From Lentisphaeria bacterium (GTDB lineage: Bacteria; Verrucomicrobiota; Lentisphaeria; Victivallales; UBA1829): a stretch of DNA of 64,000 nucleotides. The first letter of the stretch is position 1; every line of letters begins with the position of its first letter. Positions 41,363 through 49,912 of the stretch are shown one piece after another. Both the position numbers and the translations under genes were made by a program. The stretch lies in NCBI GenBank assembly GCA_003526375.1, contig DPDG01000006.1:62001-126000 (forward strand), in the 5' to 3' direction. The notes below the pieces were generated by a model. The model did no database searches, had not been told where the DNA came from, and was given only the letters and a program-made list of their open reading frames with translations.

Positions 41363-43597
41363 TTACTGCTCCACGGTCAGGAGCATCAGCCCGTTCGGGG
41401 GCAGCTCCAGTTCAATGTCTCTGTCTTCCATCCGCATGGACGTCACCTCATGCAGGAGTTCCCTGCCGTCAACCGCATTCCGCAATACGCCGGAGCAGGG
41501 CGGCAACCCGTCTGCCGCCGACAGTTTGAATTTCACGGTTTCTTCGCTGAAATTGAATACCGGAATGCAGAATTTTCCCTGAAACTCGCGGTAGAGCGCG
41601 AGAACGGATGGATGATCCGTGGTTATTTTGAGATAGTCGCATCTTCCCGAACGGAGTGCGGGCAGGTTCCGGCGCAGGAAAAGAAGACGGCGGAAAAACT
41701 CCCCGCATCCCTTTTCCGCACCCGCAAATGCCAGAAACGCCCCGTCCGTCAACATGCAGAACGCCGTCAGCAGAAGCGCCGGGCCGCGTCCGAATTTATC
41801 GCGCCCGAAAGCGGAATCGGCTTCATTCCACCAGGAATCATGACTGTCGATATGGTGTTGAAGCACGATATCGCGCCGCGGCAGGGTGCGGCGGCGGAGA
41901 TCGAACCAGAGCGCCATTTTCCGCGCGGAGATGCTTCCTTCGTAAATGGGCAGTTTTTTGTCCGGTTCGGGACGCCATAGAAGCCAGCTTTCCTCATAGG
42001 TGTAGGTCATATCCATGAATGCGCGCCATTCCGCGTGTTCATGTTCCGTGTACCAGATCAGTTCCGGGTGGATGCTCCTCAGCTCCTTTTCCGCGTCGCG
42101 GAGCATCTTGACGTTCCGGCTGAAGGACGCTCCCGCCCAGAGCGGATAAGAGGGATTCCAGTTCGGTTCGCATCCCCAGTAGGGAGCGTCGATACGGAAT
42201 CCGTCGCATCCGAATTCTCCGGCACAGCGTTTCAGGTGTTCCGTGAACATTCTGCAAAGAGTCGGAGAGTCGAAATCAAGGTCCCATGTATGCAGGAAGT
42301 GAAAATCGCCGTTCTCGTCGTAGCGGAACCACTCCGGATGCTCTCTCCGGTAACGGTTGACCTCCTCCGCCTTTTCCGCCCCTGCTTTGAAGAGACGTCC
42401 CCGGCAGGCATAGCGTTCCATGCCTTTTCTGCTGGATTGCGCGTCCGCCACTCCGTGGACTACAATATCGAGAATCACGCGCAGCCCGAGAGATTTTGCC
42501 GTGGAAATGAAATCCTTGAGTTCCTCGTCGGAAGCTCCGCCGTAGGTTCCGTGGAGATCGTCGTAATGGTATACCGTATACCACGGGAACGGCATCTGCG
42601 GCATCAGTTGAATCGTGTTGAATCCCAGCATGGCGATGCGCGGCAGATCCGCCTTGAAATCGGCGAGTGTTGGATAAGGAGCATAGGAAAAATCGGGGTC
42701 GAACAGAATCGCTCCGACGCATCCCTCCCAGATGGCGGCGTTGTTTGCGGCGGGAGCGATCCCTCTGTCAAGACTCAAGCCGTGTTCCGCGTAATGCTCC
42801 CGGAAGTTCTCGATCGCATTGTCCCGCGTTCCGTGGAAAACCTGGATGTAATCCGAGCCGAAAAGCAGGGAAACGCCCTTTTCAAATCGTCCGGCGGCAT
42901 AATGTTCATGGGCAATGTCAAGAGCTCCGGAATGATTTGTACATTTGTTCAATAACATGAAATGCGGGTCCGTCGCCCATGCGCCGAGCGTCAGGGTATC
43001 TTCCCTGTTCCGCAGAAACGCCCCGTATTTGAAATAGGTCAGAGACGGCATTTCCGGTATTTCCGTGTCCGGCGGCGCGGATGCCCCCGGCAGGCTCGCC
43101 AGCAGCTTTTCATCATGAATTTCCGGCAGGCGGAACACCAGCTTGCGGAGTTTCGTCCCGGATTCTCCGCAGCAGGTCACTTTCCAGTCGATCCGGGCAA
43201 ACGGCGAGCGGGTTTTGAGCGTTACCTGCTGTTCGATGCGCCAGCGGGCGTCTCCGAAAGAGATTCCGAACCTGGCGCCGTCCGGCAGGCGGACCACATC
43301 ATAGCCGAGATAACGGCTTTCCGCCCCCCATGCCTGCACTTCCTGAGGCTGATCCGTGTAGAAGTGCGGATAGTTCGGAGGCAGGGGAATGAGCCGCCCG
43401 CCTTCCTGCAGTTCCACGCTCTGGAAAGAGCTTTCCCGCGATCCCATGACGACTCTGCCGGACACCGCGTCCGCGACATATCCGAGCTGTCCGTTTGATT
43501 TTGAGAATCCGAGCTCGATCATCCCGTTCCGGACGATCAGCCATTGTTCAGACTCCCGGACCGGAAAAACTCCGGGAGCCGTCTGTGCTTCCTGCAT
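41363..43597 (-). CDS. GH13 alpha-amylase family enzyme
   Basis: A 744-residue family 13 enzyme acting on alpha-glucosidic bonds by retention. The N-terminal ~280 residues form a beta-rich domain; the barrel contains LGFNTIQLMPQMPF, GLRVILDIVVHG, and the catalytic triad: nucleophile Asp470 (GFRIDAPYW), acid/base Glu518 (WYTEHEH), and transition-state Asp587 (HIDSHDS). The preceding Arg468 is conserved. No signal peptide. It lies between the DUF4838 gene and the GH89-like gene in cassette B. The region is unlike common amylases in the N-terminal domain, so a specialised substrate (a branched or amino-sugar-containing glucan) is possible. Confidence 0.85.
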   Translation of the reverse strand: MQEAQTAPGVFPVRESEQWLIVRNGMIELGFSKSNGQLGYVADAVSGRVVMGSRESSFQSVELQEGGRLIPLPPNYPHFYTDQPQEVQAWGAESRYLGYDVVRLPDGARFGISFGDARWRIEQQVTLKTRSPFARIDWKVTCCGESGTKLRKLVFRLPEIHDEKLLASLPGASAPPDTEIPEMPSLTYFKYGAFLRNREDTLTLGAWATDPHFMLLNKCTNHSGALDIAHEHYAAGRFEKGVSLLFGSDYIQVFHGTRDNAIENFREHYAEHGLSLDRGIAPAANNAAIWEGCVGAILFDPDFSYAPYPTLADFKADLPRIAMLGFNTIQLMPQMPFPWYTVYHYDDLHGTYGGASDEELKDFISTAKSLGLRVILDIVVHGVADAQSSRKGMERYACRGRLFKAGAEKAEEVNRYRREHPEWFRYDENGDFHFLHTWDLDFDSPTLCRMFTEHLKRCAGEFGCDGFRIDAPYWGCEPNWNPSYPLWAGASFSRNVKMLRDAEKELRSIHPELIWYTEHEHAEWRAFMDMTYTYEESWLLWRPEPDKKLPIYEGSISARKMALWFDLRRRTLPRRDIVLQHHIDSHDSWWNEADSAFGRDKFGRGPALLLTAFCMLTDGAFLAFAGAEKGCGEFFRRLLFLRRNLPALRSGRCDYLKITTDHPSVLALYREFQGKFCIPVFNFSEETVKFKLSAADGLPPCSGVLRNAVDGRELLHEVTSMRMEDRDIELELPPNGLMLLTVEQ

Positions 43598-43614
43598 TAT
43601 TCAAATTCCTCTGT

Positions 43615-46065
43615 TCACCGCATCAGCCTGAGTGTGCCGAATGTGGTTGTCTGGTGATGGTTTCCCCCGCCCCAACTGCTGTATTCCCGCTGTTTATCCG
43701 CACCGTGTGCGTGGCGTTCCCGCAGGATCAATCCTTTCAGGAGATTGCCTTTGGGGTTGTCCGCGTTGATCGTCTTCAGCGGAATTTTTGCGATGACTTC
43801 CCATCGGTCTTTGAGCGTCCGGCATCTGACGCTCCATTTCCCGTTCCATTTGTAGTCATACTGCTGGAGTTCCGCAGTTGTCCCGAAAGGGTCCGCGGTG
43901 AATACGTAGTAAATGCCGTCTTTCAGCGGATCGCAGAGGAAGATTTCGATATGGTCGGCTTCGGGAATGAAATCTTTTTCTCTGCCCTGCGGCGGATTCT
44001 GCCGTTTGATGTCCGCAATCTTCGCATCGTGGAATGTCATGTAGAAATACAGGTTGTCGGAATCATGGAAAAGCCGGACTTCGGAGGGATTTTCCGCCGG
44101 AGTCTCCTGCTTTGCATAACATTTTTTGAATGCCTCGATTTTTGCCGCGCCTTTCCAGACGGGATTTGCAAAGTCCACATTTCCCTGCGGACGCAGGAGG
44201 GGAAGTGCGATTTCAGGGGTTTTGATCGCTTTCGCCGCGGCAATCTGTTCCTCGAAACGGGCGCGCAGGCGCTTCACCATTTCCGCGGAAGCCGGATGCC
44301 TGACCTGTTTTGCGGCGTCTTCAAGATATGCGCGCAGGGTGTTTTCATGTCCCGGTTCCAGCAGGATGATTTTCGTAAGTTCCACCGGATTGTCCCCGAT
44401 GGTGGAGGCGCGTTTGTTTCTGAACCACTCGGAACGGATGGTCCCATAGAACTTCTCCACCTGCGGTGCGGCTTCGCGGAACGTCCGGCGGATGAAATAC
44501 TTCCGCAACTGCTCCACATCCTGCGCGGGGTTCCAGCAGAGACGTGTCAGCACCCAGAACTCCATGGCGGAATAGTCCCAGATTTTCGAAGAGCCGCCTT
44601 TGCTGTCGCGGTCGCCGCTGTGCGTGTATTCGGAGGACATGCCCTGCGTATATCGGTGCATTTCCGCAAAATCCTTTGCGCGCACTTCCGCAAGCGGGCG
44701 TGGGAAGCCCAGCCCGAGTCCGTGATAGTCGTAGACTTCAATATCCTTTGATTTTCCCGCCCATTCTTTCAGGTATTCCAGCCACTTCACATTCTCCGGT
44801 GCGAACAGAGGCACCTTGTCATTGCTTCTCACATACGGCGCGAATTCCGGGATGATGTTTGCATTCACTTCGCATTTCGGCGGAACCGCCGTTGAAAAAT
44901 AAGCAAGCGTTTTGATTTTCCAATCGGGAAATTCGGCGTTGATTTTCCGCATGACCTCATTCAGGAAAAGGAAATACTGGGTGGAGCGGAACGCTGGATC
45001 TTCTTTCGTGATCGTCATCCCGTCCGGTGTTTTCACCGGAGCAAGGCATTTTTCACATTCACAGGCGTCCCAGGTGTCATCCATGTCGACTGTCAAAATC
45101 CTGACGTCCTCCGGCGCCCGGCGGATCATGTCCAGCGCATTTTCAGCGAAAACGCGGCGCATTTCCGGGTTGCTGAAGCAGTACTGCCGCCACGGTTTCC
45201 TGACTCCGTTCACCAGAGAGAAATATTCGGGATGTTCCTTGAAATACTGTCTGGAATGGATGAAATGGCCGATATTGTGCCCGTAACAGTGGCGCTGGCG
45301 GAATATTCCGTAGTTTTTCTTTTTTGCATTCATCCAGCTGATGTCTCCGCCACCGCCGCCGTTGAAGATGCTGCATTTGTTGCGTGCCATCCATTCGAGG
45401 TCCTGATAGCCGTTCCAGCCGCGGGCGCGGGAGTCGGGGATTTCAAGCACATCGCCGCCCCAGACGAAATCAAGGTCTTTTTTCTGCGTGAATACCGTTC
45501 CGAACTCCTTGTGCGGACGCGCAAAAATGAGATCCGTATTGTTTTCCAGAAGTGCATAGACGCCGTTCATCGTCCCTTTGTCGGTTTCACCGAATACATA
45601 GAGGCGGTTTCCGATGTTTTTGACGGCGTAGCCATCAGTGCCGGAAAGTTTTCTGAGCTCCTCGCCGAACAGTTTCCTGCCGTAGGCGATGTCGCGTGTG
45701 CGTTTCCCGATTATGATCTGTGTTTCGCCCCGCGGGTCGATGCTGTCCCGGAGCGGAAGCGTCACTCCTGTGATGCGGCGGATGAACTCCTGAAGTTCCA
45801 GCGCCGCCGTTTTCACTGCGGGCCCGTCTTCGGATGAGTAGTTGATTGTCGCCGCTGCACGTCCGCCGCGGACAACCGGGAGCGGCTTTTCCAACCGGTT
45901 TGTTTCCGGCGGCAGGAGATGCTTCGAGCTGTCGCTGTAATCCGGCTGATATGCGTTGATGTATGTTTCCCATTCCGCCGTCTTCTGCGCCGGCGTTTTT
46001 TCCGCCGCGAGACCCACGGAGCTGAATATGGAACATGCCAGAGCCAGGAGTGTTTTACGGTTCAT
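43615..46065 (-). CDS. Exported DUF4838 glycosidase with CBM9-like domain
   Basis: An 816-residue exported protein with a signal peptide (about residues 1-20, ending near GLAAEK). Residues ~60-190 are an alpha/beta domain like the N-terminal domain of GH67/GH20 enzymes (ALELQEFIRRITGVTLPL, GTDGYAVK, GTMNGVYALLEN). The DUF4838 catalytic-like barrel follows (RGWNGYQDLEWMARNKCSIF, YFKEHPEYFSLVNG, the CECEKC metal-like Cys cluster, DYHGLGLGFPRP). The C terminus (~640-816) is a CBM9/DOMON-like beta domain with RLFHDSDNLYFYMTFHD. The neighbour at 46082 is a paralogue lacking this domain. Start at 46065, with the upstream frame to 46143 judged non-coding. Substrate unknown. Confidence 0.8.
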   Translation of the reverse strand: MNRKTLLALACSIFSSVGLAAEKTPAQKTAEWETYINAYQPDYSDSSKHLLPPETNRLEKPLPVVRGGRAAATINYSSEDGPAVKTAALELQEFIRRITGVTLPLRDSIDPRGETQIIIGKRTRDIAYGRKLFGEELRKLSGTDGYAVKNIGNRLYVFGETDKGTMNGVYALLENNTDLIFARPHKEFGTVFTQKKDLDFVWGGDVLEIPDSRARGWNGYQDLEWMARNKCSIFNGGGGGDISWMNAKKKNYGIFRQRHCYGHNIGHFIHSRQYFKEHPEYFSLVNGVRKPWRQYCFSNPEMRRVFAENALDMIRRAPEDVRILTVDMDDTWDACECEKCLAPVKTPDGMTITKEDPAFRSTQYFLFLNEVMRKINAEFPDWKIKTLAYFSTAVPPKCEVNANIIPEFAPYVRSNDKVPLFAPENVKWLEYLKEWAGKSKDIEVYDYHGLGLGFPRPLAEVRAKDFAEMHRYTQGMSSEYTHSGDRDSKGGSSKIWDYSAMEFWVLTRLCWNPAQDVEQLRKYFIRRTFREAAPQVEKFYGTIRSEWFRNKRASTIGDNPVELTKIILLEPGHENTLRAYLEDAAKQVRHPASAEMVKRLRARFEEQIAAAKAIKTPEIALPLLRPQGNVDFANPVWKGAAKIEAFKKCYAKQETPAENPSEVRLFHDSDNLYFYMTFHDAKIADIKRQNPPQGREKDFIPEADHIEIFLCDPLKDGIYYVFTADPFGTTAELQQYDYKWNGKWSVRCRTLKDRWEVIAKIPLKTINADNPKGNLLKGLILRERHAHGADKQREYSSWGGGNHHQTTTFGTLRLMR

Positions 46066-46081
46066 TGAGCGTTCTTTCCCT

Positions 46082-48481
46082 TTATTTTTTCTTTTTCGGT
46101 GTTTTCGCCTGTGCCAGGTATTCTTCAAAACGGTCGCGGACACGTTTCACCAGTTCTGCGGAGACCGGATGTTTGACCTGCGTTGCGGCGTCATCAAGAC
46201 ATGTGCGCAGTTTTTCTTCCAGCCCGGTTTCGATCACATAGGTTTTGGTTGATCCCGCGCCGCTTGCGCCGATGCCTGAACGCGCCGGAGATTTCAGCCA
46301 TGCCTCGCGGATCAACCCGTAGAATTTTTCCATGGGGGGCGCGGCTTCACGGAACGTTCTGGCGATGTAGTATTTGCGAAGCTGTTCGACATTCTGCGAG
46401 GGATTCCAGTAAAGGCGTGTCTGCACCCAGAATTCCATTGCGGAGTAATCCCATATTTTCGCCGAACCGCCTTTGGCGTCACGGTCTCCGTTGTGCGGAT
46501 ATTCGGAGGACATGCCGCGGGTATATTTGTGGAACAGCTTGAAATCCTCCGCATTGGGTTCGGAAAGCGGACGCGGGAATTCGAGTCCGAGCCCGTGATA
46601 GTTGTAGACGTCGATCGTTTTTGACTTCTTCGCCCAGCCTTCGAGCCAGCCCAGGTACATCCTGTTTTCCGGATGGTAGAGCGGTGCCTTGTCGTTTGGA
46701 CGCGGATAAACTGCAAATTCCGGTATGATGTTCGGATTGACCTCGCATTTCGGGGGGATCACGGTCCAGAAATAGGCAAGCGTCTTGATCTTCATTTCCG
46801 GGAACTCTTTGTTCACCGCCTGCATGACATCGTTCAGAAACAGAAAATACTGTGTGGAACGGAATGCGATGTCGCCGCTGTCCACCACCGTGCCGTCCGG
46901 CAGGGCGAGCGGCTTCATGCATTGATCGCAGAGACAGGAGTTCAGCGTGTCGTCCATGTCCACCGTCAGCAGGTCGATTTTTTCCGGGGCGCGCCGGAGC
47001 ATGTCGAGGGCGTTTTCGGTGAAAATGCGTTTTGCCTCCGGATTGGAGAAACAGTATTGGTTCCACGGCTTGCGCTGAAGCGAGGTCTGCTTCGTCTTTT
47101 TGTCCTTGAATTCAATCAGGGAGAAATATTCGGGATGTTCCGCGTAATACTGTTTCGCGGGAATGAAATGCCCGATGTTGTGCCCGAAATAATGGCGCGT
47201 CACATGGATTCCAAACTGACGCTTTTTCGCGTTGGTCCAGCTGATGTCGCCGCCGGCGCCTCCGTAAAAGGAGTTGCAGCGGTTGCGCGCCATCCATTCG
47301 AGGTCCTGATACCCGTTCCAGCCGCGTGTTCGGCTGTCGGGAACGTCCACAATGTCATTGCCCCAGAGGAATTCAAGGTCTTTCCGTTTCGAGAAGACGG
47401 TTCCGAATTCCCTGTGCGGGCGCGCCCAGATCAGATCCGTGTTGTTTTCGATCAGGGCGTAGACTCCGTTCATGGTTCCCTTGCCTTCGATGCCGTAGAC
47501 ATACAGTTTGTCTCCGTCGCGTTTGACGGCAAAACCGTCGGTGCCTGAAAGTTTTTTGAGAACTTCACAGTCTGCATAGGCGCGCTTGCCGAGGACGATC
47601 TTGTTTCTGCCGGTCTTCCTGTTTACGGCGTTCCACCCGCTTATGACCGGGATTTTGATTCCGGTGATCTGCAATACCGCATCCTGAAGCTCCTTTGCGG
47701 CAGTTGCGACGCATTCCGGTTCCGAGCCATCGCCCGTATAGACGATTTCAGCCGCCGCCCTGCCGTCCTTTACCACGGGAAACGGTTCCTGCATACGTCC
47801 CGTTTCCGGCGGCAGGAGATATTTTGAGCCGTTGCTGTAATCCGGCTTGTAGTTTTCTATGAACCGGTCCCAGGCGGCAGTCTGTCCGGAATAGCGGTCC
47901 TTCTGCGTGAAGAAGCGCAGATCCGCCACCTGGAACTTCAGCGGCTTGTCCGTTTTCACTCCGGTGAGATTGAACTGGAAACTGACCCGCATTGCAAGGC
48001 AACTCGGCAGATTCAGCCTGACTGTCGCCATGTCGCCGGATGCGGTGTAGAATTTCCCCGGCAGGAGCGAAACTCTCTGTGTGAGCGGCAGTCCCGCCCA
48101 GAATACTTTTGCGGATTTTGTAACCGGGCGTCCTGAACTGCCTTTCCAGTTGCTTTCCATGAAACGGAAATCCAGCATCTCGCTTTCAAGCCGGAGACCG
48201 GAGCGGATCATGAAAGAGTAATCCGTGTATTTCCGGATGTCCAAAGCGGGGCGGAAAAGATAATAAAGACTCACGCGCGGGGTTACAGACGGATCGATTG
48301 TGATTTCCAATGTCTGGAATTTCCGTCCGTTGATCTCCATCTCCCTGTTTGCAAGCTGTGCCCCGTCGGATTTTCCCTGAAAACGCCATGCGTCTGCATT
48401 CAGCGGAACGGAAAGCGTATCCTGCCCGGATAAGCCGGACAGTGTGCAGACAAGCAGGAAAAGCAGGCTGAAGTTCTTCAT
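46082..48481 (-). CDS. Exported DUF4838 glycosidase, paralogue
   Basis: A 799-residue exported paralogue of the next gene, with a signal peptide (about residues 1-20). It carries an extra N-terminal beta domain (about 22-165) before the alpha/beta domain (AAKELQDAVLQITGIKIPV), then the same DUF4838 barrel (RGWNGYQDLEWMARNRCNSF, YYAEHPEYFSLIEF, CLCDQC, NYHGLGLEFPRP). It lacks the C-terminal CBM9-like domain and ends in a Lys-rich tail. Long stretches are identical between the two, so they arose by tandem duplication followed by domain shuffling. The intergenic gap to the downstream paralogue is 16 bases. The N-terminal domain resembles the small protein encoded at 48493. Confidence 0.8.
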   Translation of the reverse strand: MKNFSLLFLLVCTLSGLSGQDTLSVPLNADAWRFQGKSDGAQLANREMEINGRKFQTLEITIDPSVTPRVSLYYLFRPALDIRKYTDYSFMIRSGLRLESEMLDFRFMESNWKGSSGRPVTKSAKVFWAGLPLTQRVSLLPGKFYTASGDMATVRLNLPSCLAMRVSFQFNLTGVKTDKPLKFQVADLRFFTQKDRYSGQTAAWDRFIENYKPDYSNGSKYLLPPETGRMQEPFPVVKDGRAAAEIVYTGDGSEPECVATAAKELQDAVLQITGIKIPVISGWNAVNRKTGRNKIVLGKRAYADCEVLKKLSGTDGFAVKRDGDKLYVYGIEGKGTMNGVYALIENNTDLIWARPHREFGTVFSKRKDLEFLWGNDIVDVPDSRTRGWNGYQDLEWMARNRCNSFYGGAGGDISWTNAKKRQFGIHVTRHYFGHNIGHFIPAKQYYAEHPEYFSLIEFKDKKTKQTSLQRKPWNQYCFSNPEAKRIFTENALDMLRRAPEKIDLLTVDMDDTLNSCLCDQCMKPLALPDGTVVDSGDIAFRSTQYFLFLNDVMQAVNKEFPEMKIKTLAYFWTVIPPKCEVNPNIIPEFAVYPRPNDKAPLYHPENRMYLGWLEGWAKKSKTIDVYNYHGLGLEFPRPLSEPNAEDFKLFHKYTRGMSSEYPHNGDRDAKGGSAKIWDYSAMEFWVQTRLYWNPSQNVEQLRKYYIARTFREAAPPMEKFYGLIREAWLKSPARSGIGASGAGSTKTYVIETGLEEKLRTCLDDAATQVKHPVSAELVKRVRDRFEEYLAQAKTPKKKK

Positions 48482-48492
48482 GTGCCACCCGG

Positions 48493-49059
48493 TTATTTAA
48501 GATTGACGAACTTCATATCGCTGATCTCGATCACGACTTCTTTTCCCGCCTCAAGAGACGACAGGTTCACGGAGAAATTGAAGCGGCCGACCGAGCTCCG
48601 GTTCAACTTGGCGGGTCTGCCCCACTGAGTCGTGACGTTCAGCGTGCACGGATACCATTTCCCCGCTTCCAGCTCTTTGACTTTCGCCGTATCGGGAATC
48701 GTGGTGTTGTAGCTGGTTTTCCAGAAACTGTCCAGAATCGACATGACCGCCGTGTTGCCGGAGAATGCAGTATTGGTTTTGTAATTGAAGGAGAACGTGT
48801 TGTACTGTTCCGCATTCAGCGGCGGGCGCATGACGATTTCCGCACGGAAGATTTTCGCCTTGCCGTCAGGCGTGAAGGTGATGCGGAAACTCTGCTGTTT
48901 TTTTCCGTCTTTTTCAGTCTCCGTGAGTTCCACTTTTCCCGGCAGGCTTCTGTTGTTGACGAAAGAGAGCTTCGGCGTCGCCTGAACCGGAAGTTCGGCA
49001 GGTTCCGCCGCCTGGATTGAGAATGCCGCGACTGCGGCTGCAAGAATGAGATGTTTCAT
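48493..49059 (-). CDS. Small secreted jelly-roll-like protein
   Basis: A 188-residue protein with a clear signal peptide (about residues 1-17, AAVAAFSIQAAEP) and an all-beta mature part. It has the pattern of a carbohydrate-binding jelly roll: LNAEQYNTFSFNYKTN on an early strand, and FNFSVNLSSLEAGKEVVIEISDMKFV at the end (as FNFSVNLSSLEAGKEV and ISDMKFV). The same layout, including the closing 'v.i.DlrF' strand, recurs in the extra N-terminal domain of the DUF4838 protein encoded 11 bases downstream and in the repeats of the 1335-residue protein at 55991. I infer a stand-alone glycan-binding module. No catalytic residues. Confidence 0.6.
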   Translation of the reverse strand: MKHLILAAAVAAFSIQAAEPAELPVQATPKLSFVNNRSLPGKVELTETEKDGKKQQSFRITFTPDGKAKIFRAEIVMRPPLNAEQYNTFSFNYKTNTAFSGNTAVMSILDSFWKTSYNTTIPDTAKVKELEAGKWYPCTLNVTTQWGRPAKLNRSSVGRFNFSVNLSSLEAGKEVVIEISDMKFVNLK

Positions 49060-49102
49060 GTGAAATGTCCTTTCCTTATTGTTTTATGTTGGATATGTGA
49101 TT

Positions 49103-49879
49103 TCAAAGCTTGAAAAGTTCATTGGTATAACTGTTGCTTCCGCGTGCTACCTCCGGCGTGTACATGCGCAGACCGTTGTTGTCATTCTGCGCCCACCATG
49201 AGAAAGACTTCTGCATTGTGCTCACATGTCCGTCGATGAACACCATGTTCGCGCCTTTGTTGTGCCGCATGGAAAGAAATGCCGAATTATGCTGATAGAG
49301 AAAAACATCCGCCAGATTGTTGGAATTGCTGAAATATTCCGCCTGATTATGGTAGAATGCTTCTGCCGCGAGAAAGGTTCTGGAAGGTTCCTTGAGATTC
49401 GTGATGACATACTGCGGTCCCGTCTTGAACACTCCGTCGTTTCCCGCAGTCGTGCAGATTGCTGCATTGGGCGCATAATCATACGGGCTGTGCGGATCAT
49501 GGGAAGAATACAGGGCGGGCACCTTATTTCCCGGGCACTGCAAGGCTTTTGAACGCATGATCTCCTTGTTCCATGCCGCCGGTATCGTCTTGCCCGGATT
49601 TTGAATCTCCCAGATGAATACCTGAAAGCGGTATGAGCCGATGGGCTGATATTTTGCCGGAATGTTGTAACCTTTGTTTTCCAGCGTATAGCCGATCGCC
49701 GCAACGCCGATCTGCCTGAGATTGCTGACGCAGTTGATTTTCTGAGCGGTTTCTTTCGCCCGTCCGAGCGCAGGCAGAAGCAGCGCGGCAAGAATCGCAA
49801 TGATTGAAATCACGATCAGTAATTCTATCAGTGTGAAAATCCTCCGCAACTCTCCGCCTCCTGTGCATTTTCCGTTCAT
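49103..49879 (-). CDS. Prepilin-like protein with H-X9-DG motif
   Basis: A 258-residue protein with a leader of 14 residues ending in Arg-Ile, then FTLIELLIVISIIAILAALL (Glu at +5). It has the Cys motif INCVSNLRQIG and the C-terminal MRHNKGANMVFIDGHV (exact H-X9-DG). Ile, not Gly, precedes Phe. It is second in cassette B, 33 bases after the regulator gene and 43 bases before the small secreted protein gene. It is very close in sequence to the cassette A pseudopilin in the first 45 residues, less so beyond. Confidence 0.87.
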   Translation of the reverse strand: MNGKCTGGGELRRIFTLIELLIVISIIAILAALLLPALGRAKETAQKINCVSNLRQIGVAAIGYTLENKGYNIPAKYQPIGSYRFQVFIWEIQNPGKTIPAAWNKEIMRSKALQCPGNKVPALYSSHDPHSPYDYAPNAAICTTAGNDGVFKTGPQYVITNLKEPSRTFLAAEAFYHNQAEYFSNSNNLADVFLYQHNSAFLSMRHNKGANMVFIDGHVSTMQKSFSWWAQNDNNGLRMYTPEVARGSNSYTNELFKL

Positions 49880-49912
49880 GCCGACTGCTCCTTTTCATCA
49901 TTATGTTTTTCG

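Noticed and set aside
39986..41980. 664-codon open frame opposite the GH89-like and GH13 genes
   Set aside because: It runs across two genes on the other strand and has no signal, motif or ribosome-binding site.
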